Source of the DNA: an uncultured Clostridia bacterium
GTDB taxonomy: Bacteria; Bacillota; Clostridia; Oscillospirales; Ruminococcaceae
Length of the DNA: 64,000 nucleotides
NCBI GenBank assembly: GCA_947584375.1
Contig: CANPWL010000007.1
Coordinates: forward strand, 1-64,000
Direction: 5' to 3'
Shown: positions 1 through 10,089 of the stretch, one piece after another
Layout: each line of letters starts with the position of its first letter
Numbering within the stretch: position 1 is the first letter of the stretch
Notes under the pieces: model-generated
The model's database searches: none
What the model was told of the DNA's origin: nothing
Seen by the model: only the letters and a program-made list of their open reading frames with translations
Made by a program: the position numbers and the translations under genes

Positions 1-297
1 CTTGAGGAGGCTATTGACAAGCTTTGCTTAAAGCTGAAAAACAGACATATTAAAAGGCTTCAAAAGGGAACTTGTACAATTGAGCTGGGCTTTATTTTTA
101 CAGACCTTTTGACGAACTTAGAACGTGTATCAGATCATTGTTCTAACATTGCGTTTTCAATCAAGCAGGAAGAGGACGAATCATTTGAATCACATAAATA
201 TGTAAAAAAGTTAAAGGAAACCGGCGAGAGTTTTGATAAAGACGTTGAAGAATATATGGATATTTATCATATTCCTAAAAAGCAGAATAAAAGTTAA
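1..297 (+). CDS. Na/Pi cotransporter-type protein, C-terminal PhoU-like domain (5' end outside window)
   Basis: The frame is open from the first base, so the gene starts before the window; the last 98 residues are visible. The helical PhoU-type signature LERVSDHCSNIA is present, followed by a charged tail. This arrangement is typical of the cytoplasmic C-terminal PhoU domain of NptA/YjbB-like sodium-phosphate symporters, but a free-standing PhoU protein cannot be excluded because the N-terminal part is missing. It is followed 64 bases later by the nucleoside phosphorylase gene on the same strand, with no clear terminator between them. Confidence 0.7.
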   Translation, partial: LEEAIDKLCLKLKNRHIKRLQKGTCTIELGFIFTDLLTNLERVSDHCSNIAFSIKQEEDESFESHKYVKKLKETGESFDKDVEEYMDIYHIPKKQNKS

Positions 298-361
298 CTG
301 AGACTGATTTATTATATTCGATTTTTGAGTAGATTAGGCACGTATCAAAAGGAGTTAAGGT

Positions 362-1210
362 ATGAGCAAGACATATGAAAAGCTTGAAAAATCCTATAAA
401 TCCATACGCAGAAAAACTGATTTTGTTCCTGAAATTGCACTTGTTCTCGGTTCGGGATTGGGCGATTATGCAGAGAGCACAAATGTTAAGGTTGAGTTGA
501 AAGTTCCGTATTCTGAGATCAGCGGTTTTCCAACTTCGACTGTTACAGGGCATAAAGGTCAATTTGTCTTTGGGACAGTGAACGGAGTTAAAACAGCAAT
601 TATGCAGGGAAGAGTTCACTTTTATGAAGGTTATAAAATATCGGATGTGGTTTTGCCTATTCGTTTAATGGGTATGATGGGGGCAAAGGTTTTATTTTTG
701 ACCAATGCTTCGGGCGGAATAAACGAGAATTTCAAATGCGGAGATTTTATGCTTATAACTGACCAGATTTCTTCATTTGTTAAAAGTCCGCTAATAGGTG
801 AAAATATAGATGAACTGGGTGTTCGTTTTCCTGATATGAGTCAGATATATGACAGTGATTTGATCGATATAATAAAAAAATCTGCTGATGAGCTTGATAT
901 AAAGCTAAAAGAGGGAGTGTATATTCAAACAACAGGTCCTCAATATGAATCTCCGGCAGAAATAAGAGCATTCAAAACAATTGGCGCTGATGCAGTTGGA
1001 ATGAGTACTGCTTGTGAAGCAATAGCAGCAAACCATATGGGTATGAAAATATGCGGAATATCCTGCATTTCTAATTTGGCAGCAGGAATAAGCAAAACGC
1101 CTTTAACTCATAAGGAGGTTCAGGAGACTGCCGGCAGGGTCGCTCCTGATTTTAAAAGACTTCTTACTGAATCTATTGAAAATATATCCGATTATCTTAA
1201 CACAAAGTAA
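362..1210 (+). CDS. punA: Purine nucleoside phosphorylase (trimeric type)
   Basis: 282 residues, the usual length of the trimeric PNP family, which splits inosine or guanosine with phosphate into base and ribose-1-phosphate. Family motifs are visible: the phosphate-binding LVLGSGLG near residue 29, TGHKGQF, the GRVHFYEGY loop, LTNASGGIN, and GADAVGMST with the base-site region after it. The ATG start has an AAGGAG site about 7 bases upstream. The next gene starts 13 bases later and encodes an MtaD-like deaminase, so the pair could deaminate adenosine-type nucleosides and then phosphorolyse the product. Confidence 0.93.
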   Translation: MSKTYEKLEKSYKSIRRKTDFVPEIALVLGSGLGDYAESTNVKVELKVPYSEISGFPTSTVTGHKGQFVFGTVNGVKTAIMQGRVHFYEGYKISDVVLPIRLMGMMGAKVLFLTNASGGINENFKCGDFMLITDQISSFVKSPLIGENIDELGVRFPDMSQIYDSDLIDIIKKSADELDIKLKEGVYIQTTGPQYESPAEIRAFKTIGADAVGMSTACEAIAANHMGMKICGISCISNLAAGISKTPLTHKEVQETAGRVAPDFKRLLTESIENISDYLNTK

Positions 1211-1223
1211 AAGGTAAATAAGC

Positions 1224-2495
1224 ATGATTAGATTTTATAACGGAAAAATATTAACTCTTGCGAATGGATTTGATATAACAGACGGCGAAGTATGGGTAGA
1301 AAGAGATAAAATTTTTTTTGTTGGCGATCCGTCTGACAATGAATTGAGAGCAAGTAGCTTTGAAAAGGAAATTAATTTGGACGGAAACCTTTTAATGCCC
1401 AGCTTTAAGAATTCGCATACACATTCGGCAATGACCTTTTTGCGTTCGTATGCAGATGATATGCCGTTGCAGGATTGGCTGACAAAACAAGTCTTTCCTA
1501 TGGAGGCAAAGCTAAAAGGAGAGCATATTTATGCTTATACAAAGCTGGCGATATTAGAATATTTGTCAAGCGGAATTACGGCGTCTTTTGATATGTATTT
1601 TAAACTGGACGATTATGTAAAGGCTAATATCGATGCAGGCTTCAGGACGGTAATATGTTCGTCTACAAATGATTTTGGCGGAAGTCCCGAACAGGATGAA
1701 GAGGACTTCTTAAAATTTAACGGTATTTCTCCTTTAATTTCATATAAGTTTGGCTGTCATGCTGAATATACTACAAAGTCTGATACTATTAAGGGCATAG
1801 CAAAGCTTTGCCAAAAATATAAAGAACCGTTTTATTCTCATAACAGCGAAACAAAAAGAGAAGTTTTAGAGTGTATCGACCGTTACAACAAAACCCCTAC
1901 GGAGTTTTTTAATGATTTGGGATTATATGAATACGGCGGCGGGGGCTTTCACTGTGTTTATTTCAGTGAAAACGATTTGAAAATTTTTAAAGAAAAAGGA
2001 CTATGGGCAATCACAAATCCGGGTTCGAATACAAAGCTTGCAAGCGGAATTGCGGATATATCAAAAATGCTCGATATGGGAGTCAACATTGCCATAGGAA
2101 CAGACGGAGCTGCTTCAAACAATGCACTTGATATGTTCAGGGAAATGTATCTTGCAACCGGGCTTCAAAAACTCAAATATATGGACGCTTCAATCTGTTC
2201 TGCCGATGATGTTTTATATATGGCGACAGTGGGTTCTGCACGTGCAATGGGTCTTTTTGACTGCGATACGATAGAGGTGGGAAAGCAGGCAGATTTGATT
2301 GTGATAGACCTCAATAAGCCGAATATGCAGCCCGTTCATAATATTACAAAAAATATTGTATTCAGCGGTTCAAAGCAAAATGTTAAGCTTACTATGTGTG
2401 CCGGTAAAATTCTTTATAAGGACGGCGTATATTACCTTGATGAAACCGAGAGTGATATCTATAAAAGAGCAAATGATATGCTAAAGGATTTTTAA
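1224..2495 (+). CDS. mtaD: Amidohydrolase, MtaD-like 5-methylthioadenosine/S-adenosylhomocysteine deaminase
   Basis: 423 residues, a metal-dependent TIM-barrel amidohydrolase. The first metal motif is HTHSAMTFLRSYADDMPLQDWL-like (residues about 66-87), close to the MtaD/TrzN/AtzA group. Further conserved positions are GCHAEYT, SHNSETKREV, GFHCVY and the metal aspartate in IGTDGAASNN. Family members deaminate MTA, SAH or adenosine; guanine-type substrates are less likely from the motifs. It probably forms one transcript with the PNP gene just upstream, a sensible pairing for purine and SAH salvage. Exact substrate preference cannot be read from the sequence. Confidence 0.82.
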   Translation: MIRFYNGKILTLANGFDITDGEVWVERDKIFFVGDPSDNELRASSFEKEINLDGNLLMPSFKNSHTHSAMTFLRSYADDMPLQDWLTKQVFPMEAKLKGEHIYAYTKLAILEYLSSGITASFDMYFKLDDYVKANIDAGFRTVICSSTNDFGGSPEQDEEDFLKFNGISPLISYKFGCHAEYTTKSDTIKGIAKLCQKYKEPFYSHNSETKREVLECIDRYNKTPTEFFNDLGLYEYGGGGFHCVYFSENDLKIFKEKGLWAITNPGSNTKLASGIADISKMLDMGVNIAIGTDGAASNNALDMFREMYLATGLQKLKYMDASICSADDVLYMATVGSARAMGLFDCDTIEVGKQADLIVIDLNKPNMQPVHNITKNIVFSGSKQNVKLTMCAGKILYKDGVYYLDETESDIYKRANDMLKDF

Positions 2496-2561
2496 ATTTA
2501 GTTTATTTTATATGTACAAATACAGTTGTTTGATAATTTGTAAAAAAATAAGAAAAAACAC

Positions 2562-2590
2562 TTGCAAAACTTATAAAAAGATGATATAAT
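2562..2590 (+). promoter_or_regulatory. Sigma-A type promoter of the rimP-nusA-infB operon
   Basis: A -35 box TTGCAA (2562-2567) and a perfect -10 TATAAT (2585-2590) are separated by 17 bases. Transcription would start just before the leader hairpin at 2609, about 100 bases ahead of rimP. Confidence 0.75.
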
Positions 2591-2608
2591 CATTACAATA
2601 GTTTTATT

Positions 2609-2639
2609 GAAAGACTGGAAATTTGACTTCCGGTCTTTC
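2609..2639 (+). promoter_or_regulatory. Leader hairpin upstream of rimP
   Basis: GAAAGACTGGAA (2609-2620) pairs with TTCCGGTCTTTC (2628-2639): a 12-bp stem with one G-T wobble and a 7-base loop, close to the predicted 5' end of the transcript. There is no long T-run after it, so it is more likely an mRNA-stabilising or regulatory leader than a strong terminator. Confidence 0.6.
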
Positions 2640-2695
2640 GTCTTTGTTAAGAAATTTGTAAATTTATAATGTATATCATTTACCGGAGGGATCAT

Positions 2696-3187
2696 ATGAA
2701 GAACAATAAATCAGGTTCTACGGTTAAAAGGATTGCCGAGCTTGCAAAGCCTCTTTGTGACGAGCTGGGGCTTGAGCTTTGGGATGTCAGGTTTGAAAAA
2801 GAAGGTGCAACGTGGTATCTGAGAGTGTTTATTGATAAAGACGGCGGTATAAATATCGATGACTGCGAGTCGTTTTCAAGACCGTTTAATAAGCTGCTCG
2901 ATGAGGAGGATCCTATATCTCAATCATATGTTTTTGAGGTATCAGGACCGGGACTTGGCAGAGAGTTAAGAAAGCAGGAGCACTTTGAAAGGTTTATTGG
3001 TGAGAAGATTAGGATAAGGTTTATAAGGGCAAGGAATGGTGAAAAAGAAGCAGTTGCTACCCTTAAAGGATATTCTAAACCAAATATTACAGTTTGCTTT
3101 GACGGTTCTGATGTTGATGAAATGATCTTGCTTTCGGAATGTGCATTTATAAAGCTAAATGATGATGAAGATTTATTTGAAATATAG
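2696..3187 (+). CDS. rimP: Ribosome maturation factor RimP
   Basis: 163 residues. RimP helps mature the 30S subunit. Visible family features are LAKPLCDELGLELWDVRFEKEG, the YLRVFIDKDGGI strand, DCESFSRP and the VSGPGLGRELR motif, followed by an SH3-like C-terminal domain. The ATG at 2696 is chosen because CGGAGGG lies 7 bases upstream; an earlier in-frame ATG at 2669 lacks a ribosome site. First gene of the nusA-infB operon, as in most Firmicutes. Confidence 0.93.
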   Translation: MKNNKSGSTVKRIAELAKPLCDELGLELWDVRFEKEGATWYLRVFIDKDGGINIDDCESFSRPFNKLLDEEDPISQSYVFEVSGPGLGRELRKQEHFERFIGEKIRIRFIRARNGEKEAVATLKGYSKPNITVCFDGSDVDEMILLSECAFIKLNDDEDLFEI

Positions 3188-3209
3188 TATTTAAGGAGGA
3201 GTAAGAAAA

Positions 3210-4265
3210 ATGAATAAGGAATTTTTTGAGGCGCTTTCACTTTTGGAAGAGGAAAATGGGATAGAAAAAGAAATATTGGTTGAAAAAATTGAGCAGGGCA
3301 TTTTAAAGGCGGTAAAGAAGGATTTTCCTAATACTCTTGAAGAAAATATTGAAGTTAAAATTGATTTGGATAAAAACAGACTTAATATGAAAATTAACAA
3401 GACTGTTGTTGAAGAGGTTGAGGATGAGGCAAATGAGATCAGCCTTGATGATGCACTTCAAATTTCAAAGAGAGCGAAAATCGGTTCACAAGTTGCAATG
3501 AAGCTTAATCCTGCAAAATTCAAGAGAATTGCTGCACAGTCAGCGAAGCAGTCTATAAGAAGCGATATAAAAGAAATTGAAAGAGAGAAGATTTTATCTC
3601 AATATCAGAATAAAGAGCATGAATGTGTATCAGCGACGGTTCAAAAGATCGAGCCCGGTACCGGTAATGCCGTTTTATCTATTGATGGAAGCGAGGCTTA
3701 TTTGGTAAAAAATGAACAGATACCCGGCGAGGTTCTTCGTGAGGGAGATATTATAAAGGTCTATGTTGTAGGTATTGTAAACCCTGAAAGAAGACCTACT
3801 GTTAAAATATCAAGAACGCACAGGGATTTGGTAAAGAGATTGTTTGAACTGGAGGTTCCCGAGGTTTATGACGGAACAGTTGAAATAATGGCAATTTCAA
3901 GGGAAGCCGGTGCAAGAAGTAAGGTTGCTGTCTGGTCGAAAAATGAAAATGTAGACGCAGTCGGTGCTTGTATTGGACCTAGACGTTCAAGAATTTCAGC
4001 AATCGTCAACGAACTAAAGGGGGAGAAAATAGATATAATTCCTTATAGTGAGGATGACGCAGAATTTATAGCTGCGGCTCTTTCTCCGGCTGAAGTAATT
4101 AAGGTTACTCTTGCGGAGGACGGAACCAGAGCCTGTGAGGTCGTTGTCCCGGATAACCAGCTTTCGCTGGCAATTGGCAATAGGGGACAAAATGCAAAGC
4201 TTGCGGCAAAGCTAACCGGTTATAAGATTGATATCGGTCCTGAAAATCCGATTCAGATTGATTAG
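3210..4265 (+). CDS. nusA: Transcription termination/antitermination factor NusA
   Basis: 351 residues, the short NusA form usual in Firmicutes (no C-terminal acidic repeats). Order: N-terminal RNA-polymerase-binding domain (about 1-125), S1 RNA-binding domain (about 130-200), two KH domains, with [12 protein letters not shown] in KH1 and [16 protein letters not shown] in KH2. A strong AAGGAGGAG site precedes the ATG. It binds RNA polymerase and modulates pausing, termination and antitermination. It lies 22 bases downstream of rimP. Confidence 0.95.
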   Translation: MNKEFFEALSLLEEENGIEKEILVEKIEQGILKAVKKDFPNTLEENIEVKIDLDKNRLNMKINKTVVEEVEDEANEISLDDALQISKRAKIGSQVAMKLNPAKFKRIAAQSAKQSIRSDIKEIEREKILSQYQNKEHECVSATVQKIEPGTGNAVLSIDGSEAYLVKNEQIPGEVLREGDIIKVYVVGIVNPERRPTVKISRTHRDLVKRLFELEVPEVYDGTVEIMAISREAGARSKVAVWSKNENVDAVGACIGPRRSRISAIVNELKGEKIDIIPYSEDDAEFIAAALSPAEVIKVTLAEDGTRACEVVVPDNQLSLAIGNRGQNAKLAAKLTGYKIDIGPENPIQID

Positions 4266-4413
4266 AGTTAAATGTGTTTCATTATTTCGTCTTAGCCGAA
4301 AAAAATCATAGTGTCAGTTCCGATATTTGAGCTAGATCAAAAACGGAATAGATCATATGAAAAATACTGGAGATAAACTGTTTAAGCAGAGAGGTAAAGG
4401 AAGACAATTATTT

Positions 4414-4677
4414 ATGAAAACAAAAAAAATTCCTATGAGAATGTGCATAGGCTGCGGTGAAATGAAACCAAAAAAAGAGCTTATTCGCATTGTAAAATCT
4501 AAAGAGGGCGAAATATCGCTCGACTTAACAGGCAAGAAGTCAGGACGCGGGGCATACATCTGCAAAGATTTAAGATGTTTTCAAAAGGCAAGAAAGTCAA
4601 AAAAGCTTGAGAGAAGCTTTTCATGTCAGATTGCTGATGAAATATATGACGGAATGGAAAGAGAGCTTTCACAATGA
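4414..4677 (+). CDS. ylxR: YlxR/RnpM family RNA-binding protein (DUF448)
   Basis: 87 residues. The family motif CIGCGEMKPKKELIRIV and the GRGAYIC region are intact. YlxR-type proteins sit between nusA and infB in most Firmicutes; they have been described as nucleoid-associated regulators and as modulators of RNase P. I prefer the ATG at 4414, where the protein begins MKTKKIPMRMC as in homologues and AAGGAAG lies upstream; an in-frame ATG at 4357 would add 19 residues without a good ribosome site. Confidence 0.88.
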   Translation: MKTKKIPMRMCIGCGEMKPKKELIRIVKSKEGEISLDLTGKKSGRGAYICKDLRCFQKARKSKKLERSFSCQIADEIYDGMERELSQ

Positions 4678-5003
4678 ATAAAATAATGGGACTTTTAACA
4701 ATGGCGAGAAGAGCCGGAAAGCTTTCTTTAGGTATGGATATGAGCAGAGATGCATGTAAAAGCGGAATTTCAAAGGGAGTATGTACGGCAACTGACATTT
4801 CTCCTAAAAGCTTGAAAGAGATTATGTTTATATGTATGAGAGAAAATGTCCCGCTTTATTCTCTCGGAATAGATATGAAGTCTGTCGGTATCGAACTTGG
4901 TAAAAGAGTTGGAATAATATCAGTTAACGACGGCGGATTTATGAAAAAAGCAAAGACCTATATGGAAGAAATAGAATTTGATAATGATATGTTTAATGTT
5001 TAA
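4674..5003 (+). CDS. rplGA: L7Ae-family ribosomal protein (YlxQ-like)
   Basis: 109 residues, L7Ae/L30e fold family that binds kink-turn RNA. The start overlaps the ylxR stop by 4 bases (ATGA), indicating translational coupling. The N-terminus ([16 protein letters not shown]) matches the usual YlxQ pattern. Located between ylxR and infB, the standard position for this gene in Firmicutes. Confidence 0.88.
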   Translation: MNKIMGLLTMARRAGKLSLGMDMSRDACKSGISKGVCTATDISPKSLKEIMFICMRENVPLYSLGIDMKSVGIELGKRVGIISVNDGGFMKKAKTYMEEIEFDNDMFNV

Positions 5004-5020
5004 GGAGGTTATTAAAACCT

Positions 5021-7585
5021 ATGGCAAAAAATTATAAACTTGGAGAGCTTGCAAAAAACTTAAAATTGCCGTCAGCTGATGTTATATCGTGTCTTGACGG
5101 AGTGTTTGGAGAAACTAAAAAGACAGTTTCGTCACTCACCCCGGAAGAGGTAACATATGTGTTTGAGTATTTTACACAAAAAAATCAGGTGGAAAGTTTT
5201 GACGAATATTTTGCAAGCGGTAATTCGATAAAGAACGAAAAGATGGAAAAAGCGGAAGGATCAAAGCCTAAGAAAGCAGAAAAGAAACTTTCTAAGACAA
5301 CTGAAAAGAAAACAGAAAATAAGCCTGCTAAACCTGTTGAAAAGAAGGCAGAAAAGCAAACTGAAATTAAAAAGGAAAAAAATCAGGCAAATAAATCTAA
5401 GGATGTTTCTCAAAAGGCTGAACCGCAGGCAAAACCGATGGTAAAAGCTGCTGCGGAAAAGAAAACAGAGCCTAAAAGCGTTCAAAAGCATCAGCAGAAG
5501 AAAAAAGCGCCTCCTAAAAAGCAGGATCACGGGACAAAGCAGAAGCTTGTTTCGACAGGTTCTTCACAAGGCGGTGTAACAGTATCAAAAACTGAGAATA
5601 CTTATTCAAGGACAAAGACTGTCGATACAAGAGGAAGCTATGTAAATCTTGATAAGTATAATGAGAAGTATGATACTCTTGCCGAGTCAAGATCCGACAG
5701 CGGCAGAGATAACTATACCAAAAAGCAAAAAATAAAACAGAAATCGCAGCAATACAGAAAGCAACATAAATCCAATAAGATTGAAACTGAAGCACAAAAG
5801 CTTAAACGTCTGGAGCTCGAACGGGCAAGAAAGCAGCAGTTAAAGGTCTCTATTCCTGATGAAATAACAGTTTCTGAGCTTGCTTCAAGATTAAAGGTCG
5901 TTGCTACCGAAGTTATTAAGAAGCTTATGGGACTTGGTATTATGGCTTCTATCAACGAGGTTGTTGATTTTGACACTGCGTCTCTTGTTGCCGAGGAACT
6001 AGGCGCAAGGGTTGAAAGGGAAGTTCATGTAACTATTGAAGAAAGGCTTATAGTAGACGAAGAGGACAAAGAAGAGGATTTGGTTGAAAGATGCCCGGTA
6101 GTAGTTGTTATGGGACATGTAGACCACGGTAAAACATCAATTCTTGACAAAATAAGAAACTCTCATGTTACCGATTCGGAAGCCGGAGGAATTACACAGC
6201 ACATAGGTGCATATCAGGTGATGTGTTCGGGAAAGCCGATTACTTTTCTTGATACGCCGGGGCATGAGGCGTTTACAGCTATGAGATTGAGAGGTGCGCA
6301 GGCTACTGATATAGCAATATTAGTTGTTGCAGCTGATGACGGAATAATGCCTCAGACGGTTGAAGCTATTAACCATGCCAAAGCGGCAGGTGTTTCTATA
6401 ATTGTTGCAATAAACAAAATGGATAAAGAAGGTGCAAATCCTGACAGAATCAAACAGGAATTGACTGAGCATGAACTGCTTTGTGAGGAATGGGGCGGAG
6501 ATGTTATCTGCGTTCCTGTATCAGCAGTTACGGGTATGGGAATAGATGAGCTTTTGGAGAACATACTACTTGTTGCGGAGGTAAAGGAACTTAAAGCAAA
6601 TCCTAATCGTCTTGGAAAAGGAACTGTTATTGAAGCTAAGCTTGACAAAGGAAGAGGTCCTGTTGCAACTATTCTTGTTCAGAACGGAACTCTTAATGCA
6701 GGTGATATTATTATAGCAGGAACTGCTGTCGGAAGAGTAAGAACTATGAGAAACGACAAGGGCGAGGAAATCAAGTCGGCAGGACCCTCAACTCCTGTTG
6801 AAATTACGGGATTGGGAGAGGTTCCGGACGCAGGTGACGCCTTTAACGTCGTTGCTGACGAAAAGCTTGCAAGAGAGCTTGCAGAACAGAGAAAACAGCA
6901 GGCAAAGGAAGAGATATTCGGGCAGTATCAAAAGGTTACATTGGAAAATCTGTTCAGCCAGATAACAGAAGGGGAAAGAAAGGAACTTCCTATCATTGTT
7001 AAGGCAGATGTTCAGGGCTCGGTAGAAGCTGTTAAGCAATCGCTTGAAAAGATTTCAAACGATGAGGTAAGAGTTAAGGTCATTCACGGTGCAGTAGGCG
7101 CTGTTTCAGAAGGCGACGTTATGTTGGCAGCGGCTTCAAACGCTATTATCGTAGGATTTAATGTGCGTCCTGATCCTATTGCTAAGGACAGCGCTGAACG
7201 TGACGGAGTTGATATTCGTCTTTACAGAATCATTTATGATGCAATAGAAGAAATAGAAGACGCTATGAAAGGTATGCTTGCACCAAAGTACCGTGAGGTC
7301 GAGACAGCTAGAGTAGAAGTAAGGCAGGTATATAAAATTTCAAATGTTGGTCAGGTTGCAGGATGCTATGTATTAAGCGGTAAGGTAGGAAGAAATAACG
7401 AGATAAGAGTTGTTCGTGACGGAATTGTTGTCGCTGAGGATAAGATGGCAAGCTTAAAGAGATTCAAAGACGATGTCAAAGAGGTTTCCGAAGGATATGA
7501 ATGTGGTATATCTCTTGAGAAATTTTCCGATATTAAAGAAGGAGACATTTTGGAAGCCTTTTTTATGGAGGAGTATAGAGACTAA
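5021..7585 (+). CDS. infB: Translation initiation factor IF-2
   Basis: 854 residues. The N-terminus has a small IF2N domain (residues 1-60), then about 200 residues of low-complexity Lys/Glu/Ala/Gln-rich linker, a second IF2N domain, and the GTPase core with [21 protein letters not shown] and NKMD motifs, followed by domains II-IV that bind initiator fMet-tRNA. The start has AAGGAGG 11 bases upstream. The long charged linker is usual for Firmicutes IF-2. Confidence 0.97.
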   Translation: MAKNYKLGELAKNLKLPSADVISCLDGVFGETKKTVSSLTPEEVTYVFEYFTQKNQVESFDEYFASGNSIKNEKMEKAEGSKPKKAEKKLSKTTEKKTENKPAKPVEKKAEKQTEIKKEKNQANKSKDVSQKAEPQAKPMVKAAAEKKTEPKSVQKHQQKKKAPPKKQDHGTKQKLVSTGSSQGGVTVSKTENTYSRTKTVDTRGSYVNLDKYNEKYDTLAESRSDSGRDNYTKKQKIKQKSQQYRKQHKSNKIETEAQKLKRLELERARKQQLKVSIPDEITVSELASRLKVVATEVIKKLMGLGIMASINEVVDFDTASLVAEELGARVEREVHVTIEERLIVDEEDKEEDLVERCPVVVVMGHVDHGKTSILDKIRNSHVTDSEAGGITQHIGAYQVMCSGKPITFLDTPGHEAFTAMRLRGAQATDIAILVVAADDGIMPQTVEAINHAKAAGVSIIVAINKMDKEGANPDRIKQELTEHELLCEEWGGDVICVPVSAVTGMGIDELLENILLVAEVKELKANPNRLGKGTVIEAKLDKGRGPVATILVQNGTLNAGDIIIAGTAVGRVRTMRNDKGEEIKSAGPSTPVEITGLGEVPDAGDAFNVVADEKLARELAEQRKQQAKEEIFGQYQKVTLENLFSQITEGERKELPIIVKADVQGSVEAVKQSLEKISNDEVRVKVIHGAVGAVSEGDVMLAAASNAIIVGFNVRPDPIAKDSAERDGVDIRLYRIIYDAIEEIEDAMKGMLAPKYREVETARVEVRQVYKISNVGQVAGCYVLSGKVGRNNEIRVVRDGIVVAEDKMASLKRFKDDVKEVSEGYECGISLEKFSDIKEGDILEAFFMEEYRD

Positions 7586-7730
7586 CGCAAAAACTCTTCA
7601 CTTAGGACTTATGAGCCTTTGCCGCAAAAAGGAATGTGAAAGTTAATAAATAGGAACTGACTCAGACTCCGATATAAGGTATGCATTTGATAAAAAGGCA
7701 TATAAATTAAAATTTAAAGGAGAGAACAAA

Positions 7731-8081
7731 TTGGCAGGGTACAAACCTAGAAGATTATCTGAGGATATCAGAAGAATTATTTCTGAAAAAATAAGAGATC
7801 TAAAGGATCCGAGAATTAATAATAACGGTATGATAACTATTGTTCGCTGTGATGTCTCAAATGATCTTTCATATTGCAAGGTCTATGTTTCGTCATTTGA
7901 GGGATTTGATAAGGCTAAGGAGGCAGTTAAAGGCTTTGAGTCGGCGTCGGGACTGCTAAAGCGTGATATATCAAACGCTTTAAGACTTAGAAAATGTCCT
8001 GAGATTGAATTTGTAGCTGACAATTCTATGGAACATTCTATCAAAATCAATAAGATTCTTAAAGATGTTTCCGACTCTTAG
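7731..8081 (+). CDS. rbfA: Ribosome-binding factor A
   Basis: 116 residues, start codon TTG with AAAGGAGAG 7 bases upstream. RbfA assists late 30S maturation near helix 1 of 16S rRNA. Family features: N-terminal YKPRRLSEDIRRIISEKIRDLKDPR, the KVYVS strand and the ISNALRLRKCPEIEF region. A 145-base gap separates it from infB; I see no clear promoter or terminator there. Confidence 0.93.
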   Translation: MAGYKPRRLSEDIRRIISEKIRDLKDPRINNNGMITIVRCDVSNDLSYCKVYVSSFEGFDKAKEAVKGFESASGLLKRDISNALRLRKCPEIEFVADNSMEHSIKINKILKDVSDS

Positions 8082-8164
8082 TATTTTCAAAAGACTGTTC
8101 ATGTTTCTGCTTTTGTCCTATTCAGACATAATTTAAGGCAGTTTCATAAAAGGAGTGGTAGAGA

Positions 8165-9121
8165 GTGGATTTTTCTAAGATTAAAAGCTTTTTGGAAAGC
8201 GATGAATGTGATAATGTAACTATTCTCACGCATAAAAGTCCTGACGGTGATACTTTAGGGTGCGGATTTGCATTATGCTATTTGCTAAGGGATATGGGAA
8301 AGAAAGCTAATGTTATAAACAATGAGCCTTTCCCTAAAAGATATAAAGAGTTTATGTATCCTGATTATGAGCCGATGGATTTTGAAGAAAAGTGCGTTAT
8401 TGCAGTAGATATTGCCGACTTGAATTTGCTGGGTGATAATCTGTCAAAGTATAAAGATAGTGTAAAAATCGATCTTTGCATAGATCATCACATTACTAAC
8501 AAGAAATATTCTAAGCTTTATTATATAGATGAAAATGCTGCTGCTGCCTGTCAGATAATATATGAACTTATCAAATATATGGAAAGACCTGTTACAAAGC
8601 TGATAGCGTCATGTCTTTATTTAGGTATTGCAACAGATACAGGATGCTTTAAGTTTGAAAGCGTTACTCCTAAAACCTTTATGATAGCTGCTGAGCTTAT
8701 TTCTTATGGGATCAATCACGGATATATAAACCGTATGATGTTTGACGTAAAGCCCAGGGGTGTAATTGGAGTTGAGCAGGAAGTTTTAAGAAATATGAAG
8801 TTCTGCTTTGATGACAGATGTGCGATCGAATATGTTCCAAAGGCTCTTATTGATAACAGCGGTGTAGAGTCGGCTGAGTTTGAAGAACTTTCAACAATTC
8901 CGCTTACTGTTGAGGGAGTGGAAATCGGAATAACAATTAAGGAAAAGGGCAATAACGAGTATAAGCTTTCGGTAAGAACAACTGAAAAGCATGACGCTTG
9001 TGCTTTTTGTCAGACCTTTGGTGGCGGAGGACATCTTCGTGCTGCCGGATGTCAGATTATCGGAAGATATGATGAGGTTATCAAGAAAATAACAGACAGA
9101 GCAGCTGAACTGTTTAAATAA
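8165..9121 (+). CDS. nrnA: DHH/DHHA1 phosphoesterase, NrnA-like oligoribonuclease/pAp phosphatase
   Basis: 318 residues with the DHH-superfamily metal motifs THKSPDGDTLGCG, AVDIAD and CIDHHIT, and a C-terminal DHHA1 domain ending in the GGGGHLRAAG motif. NrnA proteins degrade very short RNAs and dephosphorylate pAp. The start is GTG with AAAAGGAG about 10 bases upstream. The rbfA-nrnA-truB order is typical of Firmicutes and supports the call. Confidence 0.9.
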   Translation: MDFSKIKSFLESDECDNVTILTHKSPDGDTLGCGFALCYLLRDMGKKANVINNEPFPKRYKEFMYPDYEPMDFEEKCVIAVDIADLNLLGDNLSKYKDSVKIDLCIDHHITNKKYSKLYYIDENAAAACQIIYELIKYMERPVTKLIASCLYLGIATDTGCFKFESVTPKTFMIAAELISYGINHGYINRMMFDVKPRGVIGVEQEVLRNMKFCFDDRCAIEYVPKALIDNSGVESAEFEELSTIPLTVEGVEIGITIKEKGNNEYKLSVRTTEKHDACAFCQTFGGGGHLRAAGCQIIGRYDEVIKKITDRAAELFK

Positions 9122-9132
9122 AGTAAAAGCTT

Positions 9133-10035
9133 ATGAACAGAGAACTAAACGGGATTATTATTATAAACAAGCCAAAAGGCTTTACGTCTTTTGATGTGAT
9201 AGCAAAGCTCAGAGGGATGCTTCATATCAAAAGGCTGGGTCACGCAGGAACATTAGACCCAATGGCAACAGGGGTATTGCCTGTTTTTATCGGAAAGGCT
9301 ACAAAGGCATGCGATATTATTCCCAACAATGGAAAAAGCTATAAAGCAGGGTTTAAATTCGGAATAAAAACCGATACGCAGGATATAACAGGTAAAATTA
9401 TTTTTGAAGGTAATTCTTTTATTACTAAAGGCGTACTAACAGACAAAATTCAAATGTTTTTAGGTGAAACAGAACAGATTCCTCCTATGTATTCAGCAGT
9501 TTCTGTTGGAGGGAAACGTCTTTACGAGCTTGCGCGTGAGGGCAAAGAGACAAAGAGAAATCCCAGAAAAATTTTTGTTGACAGCATAGATGTTGTTGAA
9601 TTTGACGAGACTTTGCAGACAGGGGTTATGAACATACAATGTTCTAAAGGAACATATATAAGAACCATAATTCATGATTTGGGTGAAGCTCTCGGAACAG
9701 GCGGAGTTTTGACGTCCCTTGAGAGAATGTCTTCAAGCGGATATGATATATCTCAAAGCCATACGCTTGAAGAGATACAGTCGCTTATCGACAGCGGTAC
9801 AGGTATAGAGGAACTAATTTATCCTATTGAAAGTGCGTTTGACCGGTATGGAAAAATAGTATTGAATCAAAAGCATACAAGGTTATATAAAAACGGCGTG
9901 AAACTAAGGCTTGAACAGGTTGACGCTGTTGGCGGAAATATATATCGTGTTTACAGCAGTGAAAACAGCTTTTTAGGACTTGCCTATGCAGACGCTCAGA
10001 CAAATGAGTTTATTATAAAAAAGAATTTCTTTTAA
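9133..10035 (+). CDS. truB: tRNA pseudouridine(55) synthase
   Basis: 300 residues. TruB makes pseudouridine 55 in the T-loop of tRNAs. Motifs: INKPKGFTSFDVI, the catalytic-aspartate motif GHAGTLDPMATGVLP, and CSKGTYIRTIIHDLGE. It lies 11 bases after nrnA and 54 bases before the likely start of ribF. Confidence 0.95.
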   Translation: MNRELNGIIIINKPKGFTSFDVIAKLRGMLHIKRLGHAGTLDPMATGVLPVFIGKATKACDIIPNNGKSYKAGFKFGIKTDTQDITGKIIFEGNSFITKGVLTDKIQMFLGETEQIPPMYSAVSVGGKRLYELAREGKETKRNPRKIFVDSIDVVEFDETLQTGVMNIQCSKGTYIRTIIHDLGEALGTGGVLTSLERMSSSGYDISQSHTLEEIQSLIDSGTGIEELIYPIESAFDRYGKIVLNQKHTRLYKNGVKLRLEQVDAVGGNIYRVYSSENSFLGLAYADAQTNEFIIKKNFF

Positions 10036-10089
10036 GCCGAGTTGTTTAAAATTATAAATAATCCACCTTTTGGCAAAGGGATTGATTTA

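Noticed and set aside
5261..5530. Leftward ORF with Leu/Phe-rich product opposite infB
   Set aside because: It is the antisense of the Lys-rich infB linker, which gives hydrophobic-looking shadows; no ribosome site and no homologue-like features.
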